64,000 bases of DNA from NCBI GenBank assembly GCA_040437565.1, contig JBDOQK010000050.1:124001-188000 (forward strand), written 5' to 3'. The stretch comes from Albugo candida (Eukaryota > Oomycota > Peronosporomycetes > Albuginales). The notes beneath the pieces were generated by a model that saw only the letters and a list, made by a program, of their open reading frames with translations, did no database searches and had not been told where the DNA came from. A program made the translations under genes and the position numbers. Positions 12,404 to 22,500 of the stretch are shown in pieces. Position 1 is the first letter of the stretch, and every line of letters starts with the position of its first letter.

Positions 12404-12655
12404 CTATTCTGATTATCGACCCGAAATTTGTCGGCGGATTTGATGCCTCGATACTCAGGTTCGTCAGAGGAAGGGGATGTCAGGGAATATCAACAAATGA
12501 GCCTAACAGGATATGCTGGAAATTAATCAACGCGTTGAGTAGACAGCAAGAGTGATAAGCAAGATATCGACGTCTTTAATATTCTAAACGCAAGTAGACT
12601 GACTTGTCCATTTGCAATAGTCTACATGAAATTAACGCAATCTACTTGCTATATT

Positions 12656-14754
12656 TCTTCCACATTATGTGAAGTGGTGTTCAAGACTTCTTGATGATAG
12701 TTTCAGCTCTCGGAATCGATATCCATAGCTTGCGCACATATGAGACCTTACAACCCTGCAGCTGGTATGGCGTCTGCTGTAGTAATGGTAAAGTGATCCT
12801 TTTATTTGTTCTTAGTGGCTACATGGGGTATTAATCGTCTTTACGAGAAACATATAATCTAGAATCTATCGTAGCCACACAAAGCAACCAATTGACCACT
12901 TCACCTTTGACCCGGCATCTGGTCACCAAGTCTCTAACAAGTGAGCAAGTATAGCCTAAGCTTTATCTGCAGATACCTGACGTCCGCGCATTGGACAACT
13001 GTCGATTGAAAAAGGCTCAGGATCAATAAACACTGATGTCTGTGTAGCTTGTCCTTGTTGCATGTCGATGGAGTCAAATCTTGAATGCTCTTTTGCATGA
13101 ATGGTTGCAAGCCTTGATCTCAAGCTTAATACAGGACTCGGCACAATTTGCGGAAGTCATGTGACATTAGGCGATGAGTGTTTTTCTCATTATAAACGTC
13201 CTTAATTGCAGTCTGATTTGGCCAAGATACTGAATCAGGTTTTCGACGTACAAGAGATGATAAAATAATTTCTGCCGCAAAAGCCGCACATTGTTATCAC
13301 ACATCATTGACCCAATCGTGCGTGATTGTTTTTATTATACAGGTATCTTGGCAGGGATTTCATGCTGGAAGGAAATTAAGAGAAGGTACCAGCTAATCGC
13401 CACAGAGCTCAGCAAATTTCCGGTCGTGGTAGAACATGGATCCACCTCTCATAGGAGGTCAGGCGGTTGTATGCCTCTCTTCCTGATTTGAAGCTTGCGC
13501 TGAATAGTGAACATGACAATGAACTACCCGCACAGAACATTTCCACTAGTTCCATAAGTTTGCTATTGCAAACTGGCTCATTTGGTATATCCAATGCACC
13601 CTTGTTACTCGAACGTTCTTTTCCATCGCTTGAATTGCCGGTACAAAGACTTTTCAAATCTCAACAAAATAGAAAATCAACGGACGCGCCGTCCTACGCT
13701 TGGATAAGATGGCTGGCGCGTTTGCCGTTCACTTGCGTACGACCATCTGCGTTTCATGCACGATACCGGAAGCTTAGCGTTATCTGTTGTAATGGAATAA
13801 GACTGAAGCTTGCTGTAAAGCAGCAGACCGAGGTTCACTCATAGCGATTCAACGTATCCATTATAAAGGGTTCAAGCGAGGTATTTATGTTACATAAAGA
13901 AGCATATATAAGAAGCAACTTTTATCGAAGATCTATGATGACAATATATTATTATGCTCCCTATCAACACCTAGCACTAATCAGGTTCAGAATCATCAAT
14001 GCGAGCGATATAGCGAGAATCGATGTCCAAAGTTTATGAGCATCTTGCGTCAAATTTAGGTGTGAACTCAGCAGCTTTGCGCGGCGATGTTTAGGTGCGA
14101 CGGATGTGGCAACTCGCAGCGGGTTTGATGCGATGTTGCTTGAATCGAATTTAAAGAGCTTAAAACATTAGGTATGCTTTGCTTCGGTATGTCGCGCTTT
14201 CTTAAGCCAGCCCCAGTGTATTCGTACGCTGGCCGGAACCTCAATGCTGACGTAAGATGCTTTTGTATTGAACGTATGATATAGTATCGAGTGATTGGCG
14301 AGCTCTCATCCTAGATTCCACAATCGGTAAAATGCATACGGGAATTTTCAACGTTTTCATCGTTGTGTTGTGACAATTCGTTGTCAAAGCAGTTAAAAAT
14401 CAAAATTGAAGTTCCCGATGTGACACATTCGCATCCTTCCAACTGCTATATATGTGTTTGTAGTGCGGGATCAGTTTTTACTCATGATAATATATAGAAC
14501 GGATCAGACATTGGCAGAAATAGAAGACCCCTACCGCTACGGAATTATAATTTCATGCAGTTCAAGATTGCGCTATTTGTTGCATCGGCTAAAATCAATT
14601 CACCCATTCCATATATTGAAAGTGCGTGTGCTCACGCTTTCCATCAATTTGAATCTCATCTTCCGTATGTGTAGCAAGTACACGCAATAAGTGGGCGCTA
14701 TTACAATCAGACGAAGATGGGTGCTTCCTACGCGAGTATTCTAGAATGTCTCAA
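12656..14754. other. Array spacer between units 2 and 3
   Basis: Holds the end of the 3' flank, the decayed minus-strand segment (12956-13660) and the conserved upstream region of unit 3 (from about 13970). No intact gene was found. Open frames such as 13467-13844 on the + strand overlap the minus-strand relic and lack any recognisable feature. Confidence 0.55.
12956..13660 (-). pseudogene. Decayed minus-strand gene segment, array unit 2
   Basis: Counterpart of the segment at 8490-8970. It shares words with the 18.0 and 23.4 kb copies, for example the sequence coding FDSIDMQQGQAT here and FDSFDMQRGKAT at 18.1 kb. Only pieces of 60-80 codons are open. Function unknown. Confidence 0.4.
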
Positions 14755-14891
14755 AAGTTTCGCAGCCAATAATCGGACAGATTAGTTCCGTAAATAATAT
14801 TCACGCTGTGTTAGCTCTTCGCCTCGCTGATCAATCATTTTTGGATTTATCAACAGCTTCCAACTTGACCTTTTGGAACATTTACTGGACA
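14755..14891 (+). promoter_or_regulatory. Conserved core promoter of array gene 3
   Basis: Aligned by eye with 6285-6420 and 20440-20575. It contains GATCAATCATTTTTGGATTT at 14829-14848, resembling the oomycete initiator, followed by ATCAACAGCTTCCAACTTGA. The longer frame that opens at a GTG at 14808 runs through this promoter, so the ATG at 14892 is preferred as start. Confidence 0.55.
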
Positions 14892-16364
14892 ATGAGAACA
14901 CCAACATTTTCGACTCCGATCGTGCTGCTACTTTCCGCAGTAGCTTTGAAAATGGAAGTGGAAGCAAATGGCTTGCATCTAGACCCATCGGAACAGCTCA
15001 AATCTGTTATTTTTGAACGAGCAGGGCCACAGGAGGAAAGAATCATTAACGGGAATTTCTTAGGATTATCGTCGACGAAGCATACTCTCCGTGGTGGAGG
15101 CACCGCACCTTCTCAGAACTCGATCAATCAACACGCCGAAGAAAAAACAATCAATTGCAAGAATTGTGGCTTCGACACATCAATGTCTGGACGAGCTCTC
15201 GGCGACAATGCTGAAGAAAAGCCTTGGACAAAACGAGAAAGACGTGAATCTTCTGCTACTCCGAACACCCTCATACGTCAAGTTTATGTCGGACATACCA
15301 ACACGTTGCGCAATGTTTACACTGGAGGGACCGGTTCCACATTGGGTTCTCGTCCCGTTTCGGAAGCGCGCACCGATCACCGCTTACCTTACGGTACAAG
15401 TATTCCTTACCAAGAAACGCATCAGGAATACCAGTCAGACAATGCTAACCTTGGATTTGCCAACCGACGCACATCTCATTCGAATGTGCCGCAGCAATCA
15501 ATTCCAACTGGGTACATGCAACATGGTATACCTTCCGCTAATTCACCCAATATCTCACCAGCCTTATCTCAATATCGCTTTCCTCATGAACAAGTCTACG
15601 CAACTCCCACCCAAAATGCTGCACGTGGTGGACGATTTGAGCACACAAGAATGCAGCCATTTATAAGGCAACAGATCGAAAGAAGTAACCTGGGAGAAAC
15701 GGATCCAACTCATTCCACGAATTCAAGGACAATTACTGTAAATGAGGGGCAGACCAGCAACACAAGAAATCATTATCATGCATCTATCGCTGCACAAGGT
15801 GGAAACACCCGTTCGGTACCATCTCCTTCGGCTCCGTATCTTACAGGAATACCACTCGTACGATTTGTTACAAATTCACCTGAGAATCAGCGCAAGCCAA
15901 TGAAGCTTCTTTCATTATTCCCGACTGCACCTAATGATGAAGTTGTCTCAGTAGAACCGCCTCTGAATTATTATTCTTCAAGCAATAACAGAATCGACTC
16001 GGGCAACACGCCTCCACCTCACTTCGCCATATCTGACATACATGACCCTTATTCATACCATCCAACGAATCATGAAGCTGACCTGGTAGAACCGGACCCA
16101 TCGCACTACATTGGATATGGGCAGGATCCGACATTGCGTAAGAGCTATCCAAAACATCCCAGAGAGCTCCGTTCTAAGTCCTCGACTGCTTATCCACAAG
16201 CACCAACTTCAAACATAGGACATCACGCTTCTACTTCACGCTACCGCGATTATCAGCATTCAAACCCACTGGTTCACTTGGCGGCTCGTGACTCAGGATC
16301 GTCAAAGCACGGAAGCTCAATAGGAAGTCAAAAGATGAGTCCAACAGGATATGCTGCAGAATAA
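14892..16364 (+). CDS. Array gene 3: predicted secreted repeat-rich protein with RALGD motif
   Basis: Largest intact family member (490 residues from the ATG at 14892). Residues 1-27 form a signal peptide (MRTPTFSTPIVLLLSAVALK). CKNC is at 89-92 and RALGD at 101-105, followed by an acidic NAEEK. The rest is low-complexity, with many Ser, Pro, Asn, His, Tyr and Gln and scattered near-repeats of the type (I)DSxNTPxP and SYHPTNHEADLVEPD. The last 70 residues or so are almost the same as those of array gene 4. Upstream in-frame codons from 14808 lie in the conserved promoter and begin with GTG, so they are left out. Function unknown; probably secreted. Confidence 0.8.
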   Translation: MRTPTFSTPIVLLLSAVALKMEVEANGLHLDPSEQLKSVIFERAGPQEERIINGNFLGLSSTKHTLRGGGTAPSQNSINQHAEEKTINCKNCGFDTSMSGRALGDNAEEKPWTKRERRESSATPNTLIRQVYVGHTNTLRNVYTGGTGSTLGSRPVSEARTDHRLPYGTSIPYQETHQEYQSDNANLGFANRRTSHSNVPQQSIPTGYMQHGIPSANSPNISPALSQYRFPHEQVYATPTQNAARGGRFEHTRMQPFIRQQIERSNLGETDPTHSTNSRTITVNEGQTSNTRNHYHASIAAQGGNTRSVPSPSAPYLTGIPLVRFVTNSPENQRKPMKLLSLFPTAPNDEVVSVEPPLNYYSSSNNRIDSGNTPPPHFAISDIHDPYSYHPTNHEADLVEPDPSHYIGYGQDPTLRKSYPKHPRELRSKSSTAYPQAPTSNIGHHASTSRYRDYQHSNPLVHLAARDSGSSKHGSSIGSQKMSPTGYAAE

Positions 16365-16790
16365 GCAGTGCGTCAAGGAGACGGAGAGAGTGACAGGTCG
16401 GATATCGACGTCATTAATATCGATAATGATGAGAGCTAGTAGACTGATTTCGTTTTATTTTATTTTAAATGATATCTCAGTTTGCTTTGCTTTGTAACAT
16501 TGTGTTATTACAATTGGGTGCATGGAACTAATGCGATTTACTGGCTACATCTCTTACGCATCATGTGAGATGGTGTTCAAGAGTACTTGTTGATAGATAT
16601 CTACTCCCGGTAACTTTCTGAGCTGGCGATCATGCGCAGTTTTACATGTTTGCAATAGATTAGCCAGCATTTGGTATGATGACTCGTCTTGTTATGCAAT
16701 GCTTGAATTGAACCTACTTCTGTTTCCAATTGAAAATCATCTATCAGTCACATTGTACAGAAACTCGTTTGCTGAATTCACAAAATGAAA
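16365..16790 (+). other. Conserved 3' flank of array gene 3
   Basis: Shares long near-identical stretches with 1-420 and 22085-22500. These start directly at the stop codon (gcgtcaaggagacgg) and reach the gactcgtct word about 320 bases downstream. Confidence 0.75.
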
Positions 16791-18000
16791 AAGTTCTCTA
16801 GCTATCTTTCGTTTGAAGGTTGGTGTGAATTATGGTTTTTCGACATCCGCTGATTTGATGAAGTGCTGAAGTGGCAGTGGACTCGCCGGCTTGGTTTGGC
16901 TAGTCAAGTCAGCAAATGACATCAAGTGTGAATGCTGCCGATTTAATCAGCGGTGCCGGAATTGTGAGGACCAAGGAACTTATTTATTTCAACTCGGAGT
17001 CTGTATCAGACTGAAGTTCAACGTGTCCTTATGATATCAATAGCAGTGACTTCCTCATCGAGAAAGCCTGTTTCTTTTTTTTTGACTTTCGAGCTTCTGG
17101 CGTGACGTTTTACCAATTTGGATTGAACTTATGCGTCGCCTCCATCACTCCCGTTGAGGCTGTCGACTACTGGGTAGTAGAGGCCGACTTTGTCGAGTTA
17201 AACAACAAATATCAGATTAGACTTTTCCAGTGGCAGCACAAGAAATGTTGTTTCACGTCAGTATCGTCTGGATGGGGTCATGTAAACGATCAAAGAAACG
17301 ATCGCGGAAGTGCTTCGCTATTCAAGTCGCTGTACGCTTCAATATCCAATTACTTTATGCGAGATTCCTGCGTACGTTGATGATAACAATGTGGTGGATT
17401 GAAGCCAATTCTTAGGCGTTTGGTAGATTGATGACTTTTGCTCAAACGCACTATTTCGTTTTCCTGATTCTTGACGGAAGAATGATGTTTTTCTATACCA
17501 GATACTCAGGATCGGACTTTGCATGTCTGAAGAAGGTGCGCAATGGCAGTTTACATACTGATTCACATCGTCGATTCGTTATGAACAAGCTAATTACAAA
17601 TCGAGATCACCTCGATATTTGGAGAAGTAAATGAGTACCTGAGGAAGTCATACGGTGTCAATGTGCACAGGTCGTTTTTTTCGTTAGACCAAATGTCGGT
17701 ACATGAGGCGTTTATTGCCCATGTAGGCTGCATGTTTCATCAAACACATTGGAGGTATTCAAAATGACCAAGTCATCAGCTCGACATTAACCCGGTATCA
17801 GGTCAAGACTATACACCGCTTGACACATGAAAATCATTATTGTTTGACCCAAGCTCCAGCACAAATGAACAATGGATCGCTGAGTGCTGATAATCAAAGC
17901 ACTCATTGGTATCTCCGATCCGGTGGTAAGAAACTAACTCGCCACAAAGTAAACAGGTAGAGCCTGATAGTAGTTTGCAAAAATTGATCAAATAATTGTT

Positions 18001-18782
18001 TCATTGGGTGGGTACGTGTTGATCGGAATCAGCAAGTAAAAGCGATAATGTCCCGTCCGTGCATTGGACAATGGTTGAAGGAAAACTTGGCTCTCGCAAA
18101 AGGCACCGAATTGATGACACTAGTTTGCATGTGGCTTTTCCTCGTTGCATATCGAAGGAGTCAAATATTGCATACTCTATTGCTTCAATGACTTGGTCAT
18201 TCATCTCGAGCTTACTCATGACGATTGTGCATTGTTCAGTGACCGTGGAAGACAAGGTTTTTACGCATCATGATGTCGTCAATGTCATTCTGTTTCGGCC
18301 AGCATACGGATGATCAAGCCTTTTTCCTAATACGTAAGTTCTCACGCAAATAGTACATTGGTTCCACGTACCACTGATGCAATTGTGCGTGAGTGAATTC
18401 AAGTGATATGGGTCAATATCCACTAATATGACGTTGAGGTATTTTGGAAGGACAAATAACGCATACAAACAGCAAATTTGATCCGGAGCATCCTATCCGT
18501 AATTAGACACGAAATTTCCATCCTTGCTTTTACGTACCTCTTTAGGGACTTGAACTCTAGTATCAACAGGAACAAGAGAAGGAAGTGGACCCATTCTAAT
18601 ACAAGCATCCATGTAGCAAGCACATTCGTCTTTTCTTCAATTCTATTATCGCGGTAGCACCAGTATCTCGCACCGTTGATCGAGCCGTTTTTAATCTCAG
18701 GCTTTGAACGAATATATGCAAACCCGATCGAAGCACCAACTACCATACTTGAGTGAGATTGTTGGCGGAGAATCGGTGTCAC
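18001..18782 (-). pseudogene. Decayed minus-strand gene segment, array unit 3
   Basis: The longest surviving copy of the conserved antisense segment. From right to left it keeps open pieces of 119, 66 and 84 codons. The first includes a hydrophobic run, LEWVHFLLLFLLILEF, that could have been a membrane span. A similar ATWMLVLNEVHFLP stretch occurs in the copy near 23.9 kb. Not assigned to a family. Confidence 0.4.
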
Positions 18783-19024
18783 GATTCATTCAGTTGACGC
18801 ATACATATATGGTCCGGACGAGAAGCATGGTAATCTGTCACCTTTTCAGAAAATGTATTAGCTGTTTGTGAGCAATTATCCGTTCATGGGAGCACATGAC
18901 ACACCTCTCTTACCAACTTAAAGCTGACGCTGGAATAAGGAGCGAGAATGACGCTCAACGCCTTGTCGACTACCACGGAGCTATAATAAAATGTCAATCA
19001 GGCGGATACCATTGTACGATGCGT

Positions 19025-19124
19025 NNNNNNNNNNNNNNNNNNNNNNNNNNNNNNNNNNNNNNNNNNNNNNNNNNNNNNNNNNNNNNNNNNNNNNNNNNNN
19101 NNNNNNNNNNNNNNNNNNNNNNNN
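19025..19124. other. 100-N gap with about 176-base flanking overlap
   Basis: Bases 18849-19024 recur at 19125-19300 with at least one base difference (accaactt against acccactt). Probably an unmerged contig overlap. Confidence 0.85.
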
Positions 19125-20439
19125 GAAAATGTATTAGCTGTTTGTGAGCAATTATCCGTTCATGGGAGCACATGACACACCTCTCTTACCCACTTAAAGC
19201 TGACGCTGGAATAAGGAGCGAGAATGACGCTCAACGCCTTGTCGACTACCACGGAGCTATAATAAAATGTCAATCAGGCGGATACCATTGTACGATGCGT
19301 TTTCTACGCATGGATGAGGCGGTTGGAGCGCTTGCTGTTCGCCTAAGCACGCTATCTAGGTTCCATCTTCACATAGCTTAGCATTTCCTGCTAGAAAAAA
19401 GTTATTTTGAGTGGTGTCTAGAGATTTTGTTCTATAATAGAGACATCGACATCGACGCCAAAGCTAATAGTTCTGCTGTAAAGCAGCACACTACCAAAAA
19501 AATCTTTAGATGTAGCAAAATGGCTACTAAAATAGGGTTGACATGAGGATCCTTTGTGCTTCGACGTAGGATCTTGAAAGAGTTATGGCATCAACCTTGC
19601 TTCAGTCCTAGCACATAAGATTACAACTGATTTTGATGGATTGGGATGAGGCTTCAACGCGAGCGATGTTGCGAGAAGTAATGTCTAGATTCTTGCATAA
19701 TGTTGCGCCCAAGCTAGGCGCGCGCTCACTACCACGACGGTGTTCAGGTATTACGATAGCGGTAACTCGCAAATGGCTCCACAGAGTGTTGTCTTTGACT
19801 CTGACTGCCAAGAACTCATCATCTCCTAGATTATAGCATGCGATTTCTTAAGCTTGCCCCAAGGTATACAGCAAGTATACTAGCCCGCGATGCAGAAGGA
19901 TTGCACACATGGTCATACCATACTTGCGGAAGAGAATAAGTGCACTGACAGGAAACTCCATTTTGATGCATCATGCTTGAACACTAAAGGTATGGTATAG
20001 TATCGAAAGATCACCGAGTTTCTTCTTCCAAATTCCAAAATCGATGGAAGACAAATCGACTGCTAAAAATCCTAGCGTCTAATTGTTACAATTCGATGTT
20101 GCAGCAGTTAGAATGAACTTTTATGGAACATTCACTGCTCGCTATGATACATTCGCATCCTACCGACTACTATATCAGTGTGTCGAGTCCCGCGTCACTG
20201 TTTGCTCATCACAATAGATAGCACGGATCAGACATGAACTGGTATTTAAGTCCTTTATTGAAAAGCAATTATTATTTCACACAGTTTGAAGATCGATTTT
20301 ACCGGATCGGTCAATGTTATTTCACCCATTCCAACCTTTTTTTCCGTAAATTTCAAGTGCACGCGATCTTTTGAGCGTTATGCGATGAGAATCAAGGAAG
20401 ATGGGTGCTACCTACGCGAGTAGTTTAGCATGTTCTGCA

Positions 20440-20575
20440 GGCTTCGCCCCAGTAATATAACGGATAGCTTACATAATCAAAGTGACGCTGCCCTCGCTCT
20501 CCTTCCAACGGATCAATCATTCTTGAATTTGTCAACAGCGTCCAACTTGAGCAATTTGAAACATTCAATTTGAGG
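20440..20575 (+). promoter_or_regulatory. Conserved core promoter of array gene 4
   Basis: Matches the other units. The initiator-like GATCAATCATTCTTGAATTT is at 20511-20530, followed by GTCAACAGCGTCCAACTTGA. The TTG at 20570 extends the frame by two codons only; the ATG at 20576 is taken as start. Confidence 0.55.
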
Positions 20576-21772
20576 ATGAGAATGCCAACATTTTTTTCGA
20601 CTCCGATTGTGCTCATTTCCATAATAGCTTTACATATGGAAGGGGAAGTAAATGGCTTACGTCTACCATCGGAGCAGCCCAAACCTAAAATTATTGAACA
20701 ACCTGGGCCACCGAATCGAAGAAGCTTTAACGGGGATATGTCAGAAATCCTTCCGATGAAGACCAATCTCCGCGTTCAAGGCACCGCATCTTCTCAGAAC
20801 TTGATCGAAAAAAAATGCAATGAACAATTACCAATCGATTACGATAATCGTGTTATCGATACGTCAAGATCTGGACGATTTCTCGGCGATGAAAAAAAAG
20901 AAAAGAAAAAAGGCAAGGTTAGCGATTTCTCCGGATTCAAGGCTCGTATGGCACGAAGAAGCCAAATTCAAAAAGAACTAAAAGAAGATATATATGCAAT
21001 CAAAGAGTGTGTGGAAAATATTAGTCCTGCCCGTGCTCGCTACACTTACAGGAAGATAAAAACTTCGACGTCTACTAATCCACCCGTCTCGGAAGCACGG
21101 ACCGATTGTCTTCTATCTGACGATGCAAGTAAGCCGCACCAACAAGTATATATGGAACCCCAGTCACTCACAAATTACTTGCCATCTATCAACCGAGGAG
21201 ATTTATATCGGGAAAACATCCACTCTGTACAGACTCTCCCATCTTATCCCGGCTGGCATCTTGAAGAATTACCACATTTACCACAGCATGGAGCTGTCCC
21301 AGATTCGAATGGCGAACAGGTTGACGATGAAGTTCACTCTGCACACCCGAGCAAAGAAGACTCTATCTCACGTGGAGGATGGATTGACTCAAGCAACACT
21401 CACCAATCACTTCGGGTAGGACCTAGCCAACCTATCGACTCGGCCAACACACCCAATCCATCGAAACAAGAAGCCGACCCGGTACAACCGGACCTATCGT
21501 ACTCACTTGGATATGTACGGGATTCGAAATTGCGTAAGAGCTATCCGAGCTCGATGACGAAATCTCCTAGAGGGCTCCGCCCTGAGTCCTTTACTGCTTA
21601 TCCACAAGCACCAACTTCAAACGTGGGACATCACGCTTCTACTTCACGCTACCGTGATTATCAGCTTTCAAACCCACTGGTTCACTTGGCGGCTCGTGAC
21701 TCAGGATCGTCAAAGCACGGAAGCTCAATGGGAAGTCAAAAGATGGGTCCAACAGGATATGCTGCAGAATAA
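20576..21772 (+). CDS. Array gene 4: predicted secreted repeat-rich protein with RFLGD motif
   Basis: 398 residues. Signal peptide at 1-27 (MRMPTFFSTPIVLISIIAL). The conserved block holds TNLRVQGTASSQNLIE at 63-78. RFLGD is again at 101-105, here followed by a strongly charged EKKEKKKGK run. The CxxC pair seen in genes 1 and 3 is absent: the matching position reads IDYDNR. The middle has (I)DSSNTxxS / IDSANTPNPS near-repeats. The final 70 or so residues are nearly identical to array gene 3, unlike the middle of the protein. The stop lies 20 bases before a scaffold gap, and the gene tail reappears after the gap because of a contig overlap. Confidence 0.8.
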   Translation: MRMPTFFSTPIVLISIIALHMEGEVNGLRLPSEQPKPKIIEQPGPPNRRSFNGDMSEILPMKTNLRVQGTASSQNLIEKKCNEQLPIDYDNRVIDTSRSGRFLGDEKKEKKKGKVSDFSGFKARMARRSQIQKELKEDIYAIKECVENISPARARYTYRKIKTSTSTNPPVSEARTDCLLSDDASKPHQQVYMEPQSLTNYLPSINRGDLYRENIHSVQTLPSYPGWHLEELPHLPQHGAVPDSNGEQVDDEVHSAHPSKEDSISRGGWIDSSNTHQSLRVGPSQPIDSANTPNPSKQEADPVQPDLSYSLGYVRDSKLRKSYPSSMTKSPRGLRPESFTAYPQAPTSNVGHHASTSRYRDYQLSNPLVHLAARDSGSSKHGSSMGSQKMGPTGYAAE

Positions 21773-21792
21773 GCAATGCGTCAAGGAGACGG

Positions 21793-21892
21793 NNNNNNNN
21801 NNNNNNNNNNNNNNNNNNNNNNNNNNNNNNNNNNNNNNNNNNNNNNNNNNNNNNNNNNNNNNNNNNNNNNNNNNNNNNNNNNNNNNNNNNNN
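21793..21892. other. 100-N gap with 223-base flanking overlap
   Basis: Bases 21570-21792 recur at 21893-22115. The second copy of the gene 4 tail at 21893-22095 is therefore not a separate gene. Confidence 0.9.
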
Positions 21893-22084
21893 GAGGGCTC
21901 CGCCCTGAGTCCTTTACTGCTTATCCACAAGCACCAACTTCAAACGTGGGACATCACGCTTCTACTTCACGCTACCGTGATTATCAGCTTTCAAACCCAC
22001 TGGTTCACTTGGCGGCTCGTGACTCAGGATCGTCAAAGCACGGAAGCTCAATGGGAAGTCAAAAGATGGGTCCAACAGGATATG

Positions 22085-22500
22085 CTGCAGAATAAGCAAT
22101 GCGTCAAGGAGACGGAGAGAGTGACAGGTCGGATATCGACGTCATTAATATCGATAATGAGGAGAGCAAGTAGACTGACTTCGTTTTTTTTTTTCAAATG
22201 ATATCTCAGTTTGCTTTGCTTTTGTAACATTGTATTATTACAATCGAGTGCATGGAACTAATGCGATCTACTGGCTGCATCGCTTTCGCATATGTGAGAT
22301 GGTGCTCAAAAGTACTTGTCGATAGGCATTTAGCCCCGGTAAAGTTCTGTCTATAACATCAGTTCCTGTGCGTATTTCTACATATTTGCAATAGATCAGC
22401 CAGCATTTTGGTAATATGACTCGTCTCGTCATGCAATGCTTGAATTCGACCTACTTCCGTTTCCAATCACCAATCGTCAACCAAGAAACTAATTTAATTA
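22085..22500 (+). other. Conserved 3' flank of array gene 4
   Basis: Matches 1-420 and 16365-16790. It includes a T homopolymer near 22185-22194 and the same gagatggtgctcaaaagtacttg region. Confidence 0.75.

Larger units (their letters stand above)
16791..20439. other. Array spacer between units 3 and 4
   Basis: Contains spacer sequence with no recognised gene, the minus-strand relic at 18001-18782 and the conserved upstream region of unit 4 (from about 19620). A contig overlap lies at 18849-19300. Short open frames near 17102-17634 have no identifiable domain. Confidence 0.55.
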
